Part shown: piece by piece, positions 22,241 through 30,484 of the stretch
Position numbering within the stretch: the first letter of the stretch is position 1
Layout: each line of letters opens with the position of its first letter
Origin: Endozoicomonas sp. 8E
GTDB taxonomy: Bacteria; Pseudomonadota; Gammaproteobacteria; Pseudomonadales; Endozoicomonadaceae
Reading direction: 5' to 3'
Assembly: GCF_032883915.1 (NCBI RefSeq)
Contig: NZ_CP120717.1
Coordinates: 2,983,697 to 3,047,696, forward strand
DNA: 64,000 nucleotides
Notes under the pieces: model-generated
The model's input: the letters and a program-made list of their open reading frames with translations, nothing else
What the model was told of the DNA's origin: nothing
The model's database searches: none
Position numbers and translations under genes: made by a program

Positions 22241-22774
22241 ATGAACAGTATGGTATCGGAAGTAAGCAGAACAGGTAGTAACAAAAATCAGGGTTTTACT
22301 CTGGTCGAATTGCTTGTTGTCATTCTGATCATAGGCATATTGCTGGGTATTACGCTATTGAGCCCAATGACCGGCAATGTACAAAAAACAGTTCAGGAGC
22401 AGGCAGCAAGATTGCAGATTTTGTTCTCTCAGGTCAGGGACAAAGCGCTCCTGGATAATGCCGAATACGGTTTTTCCATTGATGAGAATGGGCGTTACTA
22501 CTGGTGGGTATTGCCGCTGGAAAGTAATGAATGGATTGTGATTACAGAGACACCTTTTCAGCCTTATAGGATGCCGGAAAGTCTGGATGTTTATCTGTAT
22601 ACAGATGAGGACGATTTGCCCTTTCTCGAACCCACAGATGCCGGCCCTGATGTTGTGTTTTATTCAGACTATCAGGTGACCCCTTTTTCTCTATTCGTGA
22701 TCCCCAGTGAAAACAAAAAGCAAAGGGTGGTGTTGATAACCGATGGCTTGTCCGATGTCGAAGTCGTCCGCTAG
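22241..22774 (+). CDS. gspH: Type II secretion minor pseudopilin H
   Basis: Minor pseudopilin of 177 aa. Leader 'SNKNQG' then 'FTLVELLVVILIIGILLG' with Glu at +5. The globular C-terminus with 'AARLQILFSQVRDKALL' after the helix is characteristic of GspH. The leader is longer than usual (about 19 residues) if translation begins at 22241; the second ATG at 22250 would shorten it by three. Its 3' end overlaps gspI. Confidence 0.88.
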   Translation: MNSMVSEVSRTGSNKNQGFTLVELLVVILIIGILLGITLLSPMTGNVQKTVQEQAARLQILFSQVRDKALLDNAEYGFSIDENGRYYWWVLPLESNEWIVITETPFQPYRMPESLDVYLYTDEDDLPFLEPTDAGPDVVFYSDYQVTPFSLFVIPSENKKQRVVLITDGLSDVEVVR

Positions 22775-23150
22775 TGTTTTTGGTTTCACCCTTATTGAGG
22801 TGATGGTGGCTGTGGTTATTTTTGCTTTAGCCGCTTCCATGTTGATGCTGGCAGACGGTAACAGTATCCGCCAAACCCGCTATATGCAGGAAAAGGTTTT
22901 GGCTGCACAGCTGGCCGATCAGTCTCTGAGCCGTATCCAGGCAGAAAAAAACTGGCCTGATAAAGGGGTCAGGGGAAAGGTTGAAAACTATGTTGGGTAT
23001 GACTGGTACGTTCGTCAAACCGTCAGGGATACCACTAAGAGAGACTTCAGAAAGATCGTTGTGGATGTCTTTGTGGGTGTTCAGAAGCCTGATGGTGACG
23101 ATATTCCGATCTTCTCTCTGGAGTCCTATCTGAGGAAGCCCAGAAAATGA
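22743..23150 (+). CDS. gspI: Type II secretion minor pseudopilin I
   Basis: Minor pseudopilin with 'FGFTLIEVMVAVVIFALAAS' (Glu at +5) and a typical short globular domain including 'AAQLADQSLSRIQAEKNWP'. The start is ambiguous between 22743 and the in-frame ATG at 22755, both inside the end of gspH; the later one gives a leader of usual length. The stop overlaps the gspJ start (ATGA). Confidence 0.9.
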   Translation: MACPMSKSSASVFGFTLIEVMVAVVIFALAASMLMLADGNSIRQTRYMQEKVLAAQLADQSLSRIQAEKNWPDKGVRGKVENYVGYDWYVRQTVRDTTKRDFRKIVVDVFVGVQKPDGDDIPIFSLESYLRKPRK

Positions 23151-23914
23151 ACGGAAGCAAAGGGTTTACACTGCTTGAGCTGATGATAGCCATAATGCTC
23201 TTTGCCATGATCAGTACGGCGGCCTACAAGTTGTTCGATTCAGTGAGTCGGGCTCAGCAGGTGACCGAAGGCATTCTGGACAGTTTGGATGAAATTCAGC
23301 GGGCGAAGCTGATTCTGGAGAAAGATCTGTTCCAGTTGGCGGCAAGACCGGTACGGGATGAATTCGGTGAGACTCTACCAGCCGTCAAGTCTCCCAGTCT
23401 TGATGGCTTTGTTCTGGAATTTACCCGTGCTGGCTGGCGTAACCCGCTGATGGAGCTGAGGAGCAACCTGCAACGAGTTGCTTATAACCTGGAAGACGAT
23501 GAGCTGGTACGTTACTACTGGCTAATGTTGGACAGGGCTCCTGATCCGGTTCTGATTAGGCAGGTTATTCTCGACAATGTGCACGGATTGAAAGTCCGTT
23601 TTATGGACGAAAAGAAGCGCTGGAACAACAGCTGGCCACCGGAGAAAAAATCCCGGAGACCCAAACCAGCAATTGGAGCAAAGAAAACAGAAGATCTGCT
23701 GATGCCTCACGCAATAGAGCTGACGATGCAGCATGGAAATTTTGGAAAACTGGTAACGATTTTGCCAGCTCTGGATTACAAGTCCTCGAATGCTCATACA
23801 AAACCCGATCAGGAACAGGGTAAAGATCAGAAGAAAGCAGGGCGAATGTCTTTCATGCCAGAGCTGTATGAGAGTGACGATGAAGAAGGTGATGAGAAAG
23901 AGGATGAACGATGA
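23147..23914 (+). CDS. gspJ: Type II secretion minor pseudopilin J
   Basis: Minor pseudopilin, 255 aa. Very short leader MNGSKG then 'FTLLELMIAIMLFAMI' with Glu at +5. The body contains 'VAYNLEDDELVRYYWLMLDR', typical of GspJ. The C-terminal 50 residues are charged and low-complexity ('ESDDEEGDEKEDER'), longer than in most GspJ. ATGA overlaps join it to gspI and gspK. Confidence 0.9.
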   Translation: MNGSKGFTLLELMIAIMLFAMISTAAYKLFDSVSRAQQVTEGILDSLDEIQRAKLILEKDLFQLAARPVRDEFGETLPAVKSPSLDGFVLEFTRAGWRNPLMELRSNLQRVAYNLEDDELVRYYWLMLDRAPDPVLIRQVILDNVHGLKVRFMDEKKRWNNSWPPEKKSRRPKPAIGAKKTEDLLMPHAIELTMQHGNFGKLVTILPALDYKSSNAHTKPDQEQGKDQKKAGRMSFMPELYESDDEEGDEKEDER

Positions 23915-24888
23915 GGCCAGTTAACCGGCAGCGTGGCATTGCCCTGATCTATGTGCTCCTGATCTTCGCCATGATTACCTTGATGGCTTCCCAGATGACG
24001 ACCAGTCTCTGGCTCCATACTGAAAAAAACACCCATTATCTGGAGCGTATCCAGGCCAGACATCTGGCTTTGGGGGCTGAACACTATGTTGCTTTATTGC
24101 TAGAGCAGGATGCGGAAGAAGACAAGAAAAAGAAAAAAATCATGGATCACGAAAGTGAACGCTGGAATATACAGGAAGTGGGCTACGCCGTTGATCAGGG
24201 GGATATCGAGCTGGTCATTGTTGACGAAACCAGTCGGTTCAACCTGAACTGGCTCGCCGCAGATGCACTGGACGGACAAAAGTTTCGTGGAATGTTCGAG
24301 AACATACTGAAAAACCTGGGTCTGAATGTACAGATTGCCTCAGCCATCAAGGACTGGATTGATCATGATCAGGAACCCTCAGAAGACGGTGGAGAAGACA
24401 ATAATTATCTGTCCATGGATCCGCCGAGAAGAACTTCTGATGCTCCGTTTGTTTCATTATCCGAGTTAAGACTGATTCAGGGCGTTGGTATTGATGAGTT
24501 TGAGTTGTTAGCCCCCCTGGTAACCGCTTTGCCAGACACTACCAGGATCAACGTCAACACAGTGCTGCCTGAAGTAATGCGTTCGCTGTCAGATAAACTC
24601 ACAGACAGTGATGTAGCGACTATTATTGATGCTCGGAGTGCAGAAGGGTTCGTCAGACTGGAAGATCTGGCCAGGCTGCCGGCCCTGAAAGATAAAACGG
24701 CCGCTCTTAAAGAAGTGCCTCTGGATGTTGCCAGCCAATATTTCACGGCTTACATCAAGGCAACGTATCGAGATACGTCATTCTATTTAAAAACCCTTAT
24801 GTATCGTAATACAGAGGGACAGGTTCAAATCGCCGGTCGTGAGATTGGACCCAACGACTACTGGGTAATTGCCAAGAAGGAATCCTGA
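23911..24888 (+). CDS. gspK: Type II secretion pseudopilin-tip protein K
   Basis: Large minor pseudopilin capping the pseudopilus with I and J. N-terminus 'QRGIALIYVLLIFAMITLMA' lacks Glu at +5 (Tyr instead), as is normal for GspK. The helical insertion domain ('LIQGVGIDEFELLAPLVTAL', 'RINVNTVLPEVMRSL', 'GFVRLEDLARLP') is clear. The 325 aa length is canonical. A basic run KKKKKK-like patch occurs near residue 75. Confidence 0.9.
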   Translation: MRPVNRQRGIALIYVLLIFAMITLMASQMTTSLWLHTEKNTHYLERIQARHLALGAEHYVALLLEQDAEEDKKKKKIMDHESERWNIQEVGYAVDQGDIELVIVDETSRFNLNWLAADALDGQKFRGMFENILKNLGLNVQIASAIKDWIDHDQEPSEDGGEDNNYLSMDPPRRTSDAPFVSLSELRLIQGVGIDEFELLAPLVTALPDTTRINVNTVLPEVMRSLSDKLTDSDVATIIDARSAEGFVRLEDLARLPALKDKTAALKEVPLDVASQYFTAYIKATYRDTSFYLKTLMYRNTEGQVQIAGREIGPNDYWVIAKKES

Positions 24889-24897
24889 GGTCTAATA

Positions 24898-26310
24898 ATG
24901 AAAAACATCCTGTTGATTCGGATACCACCGCCGGTTTCCCGGATTGAGACGAACACTCGAGTCCAGTGGGGGGCTTTTGCCAGTGACGGACAGCTCTTGG
25001 GAGATATCCATATCTCGGAGCTGGGTCAAGTCAAAAATGACTGGGTCCAGTTTGTTATCCCTAAGCCTGATAACAAGGAACTGGACGAGACCACTCTGGA
25101 AGATGAAATGCCTGATCAGGTGGTGGTGCTTTTGCCAGGGACTCTGGTTATGCACAAACAGCTGCCTATTAACAGTGGTCAGCGAAAGCATCTTTCAACC
25201 GCGCTGCCCTTTATGATTGAAGAAGAACTAGCCGATGACATTGAGTCCATGCACCTGGCCAGTTATCTACACAGGAAAAGTGAACAAGTTTTCTTATCGG
25301 CTGTTCCTCATGAGCAGATGCAATCCCTATTAGCCTGTCTTGATGAACAGGGGATTTCCGCCCAGCAAGTTATGGCTGAGCTACAGTTTTTGCAGGGCGT
25401 TCCGCGAGAATTAAACCTCCTTCTTGAAAATGATTCCTCTATTCTTTCTGCACCCGGCCAAGCCAGTGTTTGTCTCGACTACGAAGCGCTCAAGTTTGTT
25501 TTGGGTCATTGGGGGGAAAAGATCAGTGAAGACATTCTTCAGACGGATGAGGAGCTGATAGTTGAAGATGCTGAGGCTCTTGTTAGTGCCAGAATAAGAT
25601 TTGCTGATGGTCTGGTGTCATTGGCTACTGAGAAGAGAGATCAGGTGAAACAATGGCTGGACGAAAAGGGCTGGCTGGTGGAAGAAGAGCCATTGACCGG
25701 AACTGTTTTTGAATATCTGGCAGCGTTGTATTTTTCATCCAAAAGATCTGCCGAATTAGTTGACCTGCGTCATGGCCCTTATCAATGCCCCAAAAGAGCC
25801 ACCCACAGGATGCGTCGCTGGAAGCCTCTGGCCCTGGTAGCTTCCATCTGGTTACTGCTTGAGCTGGGTTTAAAAGTCGGGGAAGGGTTGCTGTATCAAC
25901 AGAAAGCCCAAGAGTACTGGCAGGATAGCGCAGAGCTCTATTTGGAAGTCTTTCCACAGGATCAGCAGGTGCTTGAGGCCCAGACACACTCAGTTGGAAG
26001 TATTAACCTGAAGGGGCGTATGGAAAGTCGATTGAAAAATACTGGTCAAAGTAACACTGGGGAAGCCTTTTTACCCTTGCTGCAACAGGTTTCTGCAGTG
26101 TCATCCTCTTTGTCAGATTTTAAGCTGAAGCCGGTCAGCATGGATTTCAATGAAGCGACAGGAACACTGGTGCTGGAGTTGAAAGCAGACAATCTTGAAG
26201 GGGTTGATAAGCTGTTGGCGGCAGTAAAATCATCCGGGCTAAGCGCACGCCTGGATAGTGCCAACCAGGACAAAACGGGCGTCAATGCTCGCATGACGAT
26301 AGGCAGGTGA
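24898..26310 (+). CDS. gspL: Type II secretion inner-membrane protein L
   Basis: Recruits GspE to the membrane. The cytoplasmic actin-like N-terminal part (to about 295) includes 'VVVLLPGTLVMHKQLPI' and 'LSTALPFMIEEELADDIESM'. It is followed by one TM helix ('LALVASIWLLLELGLKV') and a periplasmic ferredoxin-like domain. The 470 aa length is somewhat long. The stop overlaps the gspM region. Confidence 0.85.
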   Translation: MKNILLIRIPPPVSRIETNTRVQWGAFASDGQLLGDIHISELGQVKNDWVQFVIPKPDNKELDETTLEDEMPDQVVVLLPGTLVMHKQLPINSGQRKHLSTALPFMIEEELADDIESMHLASYLHRKSEQVFLSAVPHEQMQSLLACLDEQGISAQQVMAELQFLQGVPRELNLLLENDSSILSAPGQASVCLDYEALKFVLGHWGEKISEDILQTDEELIVEDAEALVSARIRFADGLVSLATEKRDQVKQWLDEKGWLVEEEPLTGTVFEYLAALYFSSKRSAELVDLRHGPYQCPKRATHRMRRWKPLALVASIWLLLELGLKVGEGLLYQQKAQEYWQDSAELYLEVFPQDQQVLEAQTHSVGSINLKGRMESRLKNTGQSNTGEAFLPLLQQVSAVSSSLSDFKLKPVSMDFNEATGTLVLELKADNLEGVDKLLAAVKSSGLSARLDSANQDKTGVNARMTIGR

Positions 26311-26315
26311 AGCTG

Positions 26316-26825
26316 ATGAAACTGACTCATCTACTCGAGAGAAGTCCACTCTGGCTGCAGCTTCAGGCTAAGTATGAGCTGATGCCGGAGAAAGACCGAA
26401 GAGCATTGCATCTTCTGACAGCACTCCTTTTGTTGGCTTCAGTCTATCTATTCGTTTGGGAGCCTATAACCGAATGGAGTGAAAAGCAGCAGGAAGAGTT
26501 CACTCACCAACAATCCATTTACGAATGGATAGCAGATAATGTTGATCAAGCAAAACAAGCTCAAAGGAAACAAAGGGCTGCGGGTGCAAAAAAAGACCTT
26601 TCTACTATTGTATCGGGCAGTGCCAGACAATCAGAACTGACATTAAGTCGTGTTCAGCCTGATCGTAAAGGTTTGGGAGTCTGGATAGAAGATGCGGCCT
26701 ATCAGAAACTGCTGGCCTGGATGGTTGCATTGGATACCCGTTATGAAGTGACTATTCAGCAGATAAAAATCGATAGAGGTAAAGAAGAGGGGCGAGTGAA
26801 AGTCTATATGCACCTTGCAAATTGA
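26316..26825 (+). CDS. gspM: Type II secretion inner-membrane protein M
   Basis: Bitopic partner of GspL. A short cytoplasmic segment with 'PEKDRRALHLL', one TM helix ('LTALLLLASVYLFVWEPI') and a periplasmic domain ending 'LDTRYEVTIQQIKIDRGKEE' are typical. ATG 26316 is preferred to the GTG at 26307 because GGCAGG is well spaced for it. Last gene of the operon; no gspN, gspO or gspAB is seen nearby. Confidence 0.88.
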   Translation: MKLTHLLERSPLWLQLQAKYELMPEKDRRALHLLTALLLLASVYLFVWEPITEWSEKQQEEFTHQQSIYEWIADNVDQAKQAQRKQRAAGAKKDLSTIVSGSARQSELTLSRVQPDRKGLGVWIEDAAYQKLLAWMVALDTRYEVTIQQIKIDRGKEEGRVKVYMHLAN

Positions 26826-26832
26826 TCCTGCC

Positions 26833-26866
26833 AGATACGAGGGCTCCATCAAAAGCTTTCGTATCT
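26833..26866 (+). terminator. Long hairpin after gspM
   Basis: 13-bp stem AGATACGAGGGCT / AGCTTTCGTATCT (two G-U pairs), 8-nt loop, placed 8 bp past the gspM stop; no T-run follows, so the mode of termination is uncertain. The remaining 26867-27043 is A/T-rich with nothing recognised. Confidence 0.45.
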
Positions 26867-27043
26867 CTAAATAAACGACAGCTTTAAAATTGAATTTTGG
26901 TGCTTTCTTCTTGGTGTTAAAGGAGAGTTTTCAAAATTAGACTCATGTTTTTGTAACCTCATTGATGATATTTGCTGACATTGAAAACACAGAAAAACTC
27001 GTAGCTAGAACACAAAAGTTCTTCTTTTTACGTGCTTTTTTTC

Positions 27044-27072
27044 TTGACACTTTCATCTGATCTGCATAACAT
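27044..27072 (+). promoter_or_regulatory. Promoter of the tRNA-Val/tRNA-Asp unit
   Basis: Consensus -35 TTGACA (27044-27049), about 17 bp, then an A/T-rich -10 (CATAACAT region), followed by a G/C-rich discriminator (CGCAATGCACCGCGC) as expected for stringently controlled stable-RNA promoters. Confidence 0.55.
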
Positions 27073-27110
27073 TCGCTCCACTTCAGCGCAATGCACCGCG
27101 CACAGAAGTT

Positions 27111-27186
27111 GGGTGATTAGCTCAGCTGGGAGAGCATCTGCCTTACAAGCAGAGGGTCGGCGGTTCGATCCCGTCATCACCCACCA
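27111..27186 (+). tRNA. tRNA-Val (anticodon TAC)
   Basis: 76 nt with encoded CCA. Acceptor GGGTGAT/ATCACCC, D-loop GCTCAGCTGGGAGAGC, anticodon arm TCTGC-CTTACAA-GCAGA, T-arm GGCGGTTCGATCCCGTC. Confidence 0.97.
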
Positions 27187-27249
27187 GTTCTCGAAAGGGA
27201 TTGCGTGACCGCATGCTAGCTACTTTGAGCAGTGTGTGTAGAGTTCAGC

Positions 27250-27326
27250 GGACCGGTAGTTCAGTTGGTTAGAATGCCGGCCTGTCACGCCGGAGGTCGC
27301 GGGTTCGAGTCCCGTCCGGTCCGCCA
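27250..27326 (+). tRNA. tRNA-Asp (anticodon GTC)
   Basis: 77 nt with encoded CCA. Acceptor GGACCGG/CCGGTCC with discriminator G, D-arm GTTCAGTTGGTTAGAA, anticodon arm CCGGC-CTGTCAC-GCCGG, T-arm GCGGGTTCGAGTCCCGT. Confidence 0.97.
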
Positions 27327-27334
27327 TATTCGAA

Positions 27335-27365
27335 AACCTAGCGATTTCTGTCGCTAGGTTTTTTT
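27335..27365 (+). terminator. Rho-independent terminator of the tRNA unit
   Basis: AACCTAGCGA / TCGCTAGGTT 10-bp stem, 6-nt loop, then a T-run. It marks the end of the conserved chromosomal segment before the prophage. Confidence 0.92.
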
Positions 27366-27366
27366 G

Positions 27367-27882
27367 TTGTTCAGCCTTAAAAAATACGGCTTTTTCACTC
27401 CTCCCGGAGTTTTCAGTCTTCGTTGTTTAACCGAATTTTTGCCTGTTTTTTCTGTATTTTTCTCTCTTCTCTCAAACACTGTGGTCTACAGCGGTTGACG
27501 AACCACAGCTCTATTTCCCTTTTTTAATCAGTACGTTAGATCTATTTTTGGCTGTGGTTCAAATTTCTGTTCGTTGACAAACCGGCGGTAGGGGCTCGGG
27601 ACGCTGAGCCAATCTATTTATTCTGCACATCCTTCTTCAATGGCCTGCATTGCCTGCTTGAAAGACTCCTGAACATCGTCAAGCCAGTACATGACTTAGT
27701 CTGGTGCTTTGCCTTGTTGAGCAGGATTACGCACCAACAATAAGGTATCTTTCATCTTGTTCAGGTTCCGTACTGATTCCCAGCTTATGATGTTTTAGTG
27801 AGGGGGTGTGGTGGAGTAAACTCGATTTGCCTGGTGAGTTATTGAGGACGCAGATTATTGTGAGACAAGTGAAAGGTCACTA
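27367..27882. other. Left prophage junction region, no intact gene
   Basis: 516 bp. It holds a 10-bp inverted repeat GAACCACAGC (27500-27509) / GCTGTGGTTC (27551-27560) with GTTGAC on both flanks (about 27494 and 27573), which could be part of an attachment site. On the minus strand 27618-27755 is a 46-codon frame starting at ATG 27755 that is broken by an in-frame TAA at 27696-27698 and ends 'MQAIEEGCAE'; it looks like a decayed short gene. Neither is proven. Confidence 0.35.
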
Positions 27883-28329
27883 TCAGTTCGACAGTGACCG
27901 GGGAGAAATAGCGGCAATTTTCATAAAGTGTTCCCGTTGTTCATTCCAGAGCATGGGGAATGGCTTCACGCAGTCCTTGAGAGAAAGTACCCACTCTCCC
28001 GTATTACAGAGAATGGCCTCCTGAATATCGGGTGCCAGGCAGGTCAGGCGAGTCATTTTGGCAACGCGGCTTTTATCAGTCTTCTCCTTCTTTGCCAATT
28101 CCTCCATATTTTTAAACCGGCCAGACTCCAGCTTCTTCATCCACCGATGCCCCTGAATCAAAGCCCTCTGAAGGGACACCATATCCTCGTGCCCAATCAT
28201 ACCGTCCGGCGTTTCAATAGTGGCTTTACCACCCCGGTGAAAAATCCGGATGGGTACAGTGACTTTAATCAGATTCTCTTTTTCCAGAAACTCAACGGTT
28301 TCTTCAGCAGTCTTGCGTATTCTTGCCAT
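27883..28329 (-). CDS. Recombinase-associated HTH protein (detached recombinase C-terminal module)
   Basis: A 148-aa protein with 'RALIQGHRWMKKLESGRF', 'MEELAKKEKTDKSRVAKMTR' and 'LTCLAPDIQEAIL'. The same order (basic helix with W, HTH beginning 'EEL/IA', then 'LAPDIxEAIL') is what I recall at the C-terminus of longer serine recombinases of alphaproteobacterial prophages. Here it is a separate gene whose ATG overlaps the recombinase stop by one base (TAATG). The N-terminal part ('KVTVPIRIFHRGGKATIETP') is also as in those proteins. It probably acts with the recombinase on DNA. Last gene of the four-gene minus-strand operon. Confidence 0.65.
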   Translation of the reverse strand: MARIRKTAEETVEFLEKENLIKVTVPIRIFHRGGKATIETPDGMIGHEDMVSLQRALIQGHRWMKKLESGRFKNMEELAKKEKTDKSRVAKMTRLTCLAPDIQEAILCNTGEWVLSLKDCVKPFPMLWNEQREHFMKIAAISPRSLSN

Positions 28330-29663
28330 TATGCAGCTCCTTGCAGTTCTTGGGTGACGGCGTTGATGCCATCAGGTTGGTAGTAAATGGTCACCTGGTT
28401 CAGATCCAGCTCAATGCGCTTAATCAACAACTCAACCAGACGACGCTTTTCCGTTGCGAACAGTTCATCCCAAATGGAAGCGAGGTCGTTTAGCGCCGTT
28501 CGAATAACCTCTTCACTGATGGTGTTGTCCACCTGGTGGGCCTGTTGCCAGACTTTAAACAGCAGTTCTGGACTGGTCAGTCGTTTGTGGGTTTCTGCCA
28601 ATATCAGGTTTTCCACGGCAGTGGCCGACAGCGGGGGCAGCGGCGCGTTTTTATAGCCTTTGGCTTGTGCGGTGTGACTCACGTAATAACGGAACTGTTG
28701 CCCTTTACGGCGGGTACTGCTGGTGGTCAGAGCGTGACCGTCAGGGCCAAACAATAACCCGCGTAAGAATGAAGGATTTTTCCTGTTACGTGACTCCCTG
28801 GAGCGCAGGCTGGCATGCACGTCGAAAGTGCCATGAGCCTTCGCCCACAAGTCCACGCTAATAATCGGTTTGTGTTCACCAGGGTACCATTGACCTTTAT
28901 TACCGATTTCACCAATGTAGATCCGGTTCTTCAAAATTCGGTGAATGGTGTTTTTGGCAAAGTCGATACCTCCCCGGCTGCCACCGTCGCGTAAGGGTAT
29001 CAGCTTGGTTTTATGACCTTGTGCGTTGACCACTTCACAGGTGGTGATGATAGAGCGTGTTTTGACAAAAGTTTTAAAAATAAGCTTAACGACTTCCGCT
29101 TCTTCCGGATTAATAATGAGTTTGCGCTCATTGACGTCATAACCCAGGGGTGGATTACCTCCCATCCACATGCCTTTCTTTTTCGAGAGCAGAAACTTAT
29201 CCCGGATACGCTCACTGGTGACTTCCCTTTCAAACTGGGAAAACGACAGCAGAATATTCAATGTGAGTCTTCCCATACTGTTAGTGGTATTAAACTGCTG
29301 AGTGACCGAAACAAACGACACATCGTGCTTATCGAACAGTTCCACCAGTTGGGCAAAATCAGCCAGTGAGCGACTGAGTCGATCCACCTTATAAACCACC
29401 ACAATATCGACCAGCCCAGCCTGAACATCCCGAAGCAGCCGTTGCAAAGCGGGGCGTTCAACATTACCTCCGGAAAAACCTCCATCGTCGTAATCATCCG
29501 GTACCAATATCCAGCCTTCGTGCTTCTGAGAGTGAATGAACGCTTCGGCGGCATCCCTTTGGGCATGTAACGAGTTAAACTCCTGTTCCAGCCCCTCTTC
29601 GGACGACTTGCGGGTGTATATCGCACACCGTTTTTTTACAGTCGCGTTTTTACTGGCTGGCAT
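28329..29663 (-). CDS. Large serine recombinase (probable prophage integrase)
   Basis: 444 aa. The N-terminal resolvase domain (about 10-155) carries the catalytic Ser in 'AIYTRKSSEEGLEQEFNSL' and the conserved 'VYKVDRLSRSLADFAQLV' and 'FSQFEREVTSERIRDK'. A Recombinase domain follows ('GNPPLGYDVNERKLIINPEE', 'TIHRILKNRIYIGEIG'), then a Zn-ribbon-like region ('LRGLLFGPDGHALTTSSTRR') that lacks the usual cysteines. AAAGGAGG directly before the ATG gives a very strong ribosome site. It overlaps DUF2924 by 14 bp upstream and the HTH module by 1 bp downstream. Role as integrase is inferred from its place at the prophage edge. Confidence 0.9.
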   Translation of the reverse strand: MPASKNATVKKRCAIYTRKSSEEGLEQEFNSLHAQRDAAEAFIHSQKHEGWILVPDDYDDGGFSGGNVERPALQRLLRDVQAGLVDIVVVYKVDRLSRSLADFAQLVELFDKHDVSFVSVTQQFNTTNSMGRLTLNILLSFSQFEREVTSERIRDKFLLSKKKGMWMGGNPPLGYDVNERKLIINPEEAEVVKLIFKTFVKTRSIITTCEVVNAQGHKTKLIPLRDGGSRGGIDFAKNTIHRILKNRIYIGEIGNKGQWYPGEHKPIISVDLWAKAHGTFDVHASLRSRESRNRKNPSFLRGLLFGPDGHALTTSSTRRKGQQFRYYVSHTAQAKGYKNAPLPPLSATAVENLILAETHKRLTSPELLFKVWQQAHQVDNTISEEVIRTALNDLASIWDELFATEKRRLVELLIKRIELDLNQVTIYYQPDGINAVTQELQGAA

Positions 29664-30096
29664 TCTGACCTCCTTTCAACCCAAAAAACAAAGGGCCTGA
29701 CCAGCTTGATCCAGTGATGGTCTGTGCAATTTTGCTCAGGCTTTTATAAATCTCGCCCCGATATTCAAACCCTTCTGGTGTAACAATGACCCGGTGCTCT
29801 TCACCGTTGTACTCTTTGGTAATAACTGTTCCCAAGGGTGGCCTGACCAGACGACTGTTTTTAGGTTTGGGTTTGTGTTCACCATGCTTGCTGGCCTGCT
29901 TAAGTCGCTCCTTACTCTTCTCACTCAACCCTCCAAAAGCCAGCTCCTGAATTCGCATGGATAACCGTTGGCGTAAAATACGCAGATCCAGTTGGGGAGG
30001 AGGCTTGTTGTTCAACTCCCGCCACAACATCCTCAATTCGTCAGTATTCATTTTCTGCAATGCCAGTACTCTGGCAGCAATGCTTTTATCGTTCAT
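29650..30096 (-). CDS. DUF2924 family protein
   Basis: 148 aa. The C-terminal block 'VIVTPEGFEYRGEIYKSLSK' followed by 'IAQTITGSSWSGPLFFGL' matches the DUF2924 pattern (R-V-x-x-x-GFxYxGxxYxSLSxIAxxITGxxWxGPxFFGL). DUF2924 genes are commonly next to serine recombinases in prophages; function is unknown, possibly DNA binding or a recombination directionality role. The ATG at 30096 forms an ATGA overlap with the upstream small gene and the 3' end overlaps the recombinase start. Confidence 0.85.
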   Translation of the reverse strand: MNDKSIAARVLALQKMNTDELRMLWRELNNKPPPQLDLRILRQRLSMRIQELAFGGLSEKSKERLKQASKHGEHKPKPKNSRLVRPPLGTVITKEYNGEEHRVIVTPEGFEYRGEIYKSLSKIAQTITGSSWSGPLFFGLKGGQNASQ

Positions 30097-30281
30097 AAGC
30101 AACCTCTGTCCTGTTTCTCAGTAGTGTTTACAGTCATGCACGAGGTAGCGGAGTTATCCAGTTGGTTAGGGTCTTTATTTTGGGTTCTTTGCTGTTTGCG
30201 CAGGATTGCTGAGGCCAGAAGAGTCGCAATTTCATCCCGTGGGCTAAGATCCGATTCTTTGAGAGATAATGATTCGTCCAT
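30093..30281 (-). CDS. Small protein leading the recombinase operon
   Basis: 62 aa, MDESLSLKESDLSPRDEIAT then 'LLASAILRKQQR'. No domain is recognised. It is considered real because its TGA overlaps the DUF2924 ATG and because a short ORF with an 'xxLLAxxxLRxxxR' helix often precedes DUF2924 in similar operons (recollection, not checked). First gene of the minus-strand operon. Confidence 0.55.
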   Translation of the reverse strand: MDESLSLKESDLSPRDEIATLLASAILRKQQRTQNKDPNQLDNSATSCMTVNTTEKQDRGCL

Positions 30282-30434
30282 GGTCGTTTGCCTGATGTCT
30301 CCAATGGTTTTTTATCAGTTTTGGGTAATCAGAAAATTCTGGCAATTGGTGATTATCAGGCGTTTTAAGGAGCTTTCAGTGGAACTCAAAAAAGAACGGG
30401 CGTATTGACAAAGAATCGGGTTCATTTGAATATG

Positions 30435-30450
30435 CTGTATAAAAATACAG
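30435..30450. promoter_or_regulatory. LexA (SOS) box
   Basis: CTGTATAAAAATACAG, a perfect CTGT-N8-ACAG gammaproteobacterial LexA operator with A/T-only centre. It is 34 bp before the ATG of the unknown gene at 30485 and about 25 bp after a TTGACA (30405-30410). It lies in the gap between that gene and the divergent recombinase operon (first ATG at 30281), so it could control either or both. Confidence 0.8.
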
Positions 30451-30484
30451 ATGTTTGTTTTGGTCTTTGTAGCGAGATGCATGT

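Noticed and set aside
27250-27326. tRNA-Asp as prophage attachment site
   Set aside because: The tRNA and its terminator are intact, no 3'-end duplicate is seen in the window, and serine recombinases rarely use tRNA genes.
27928-28383. 151-aa plus-strand frame over the recombinase operon
   Set aside because: Antisense to two genes with clear family motifs; no supporting signal.
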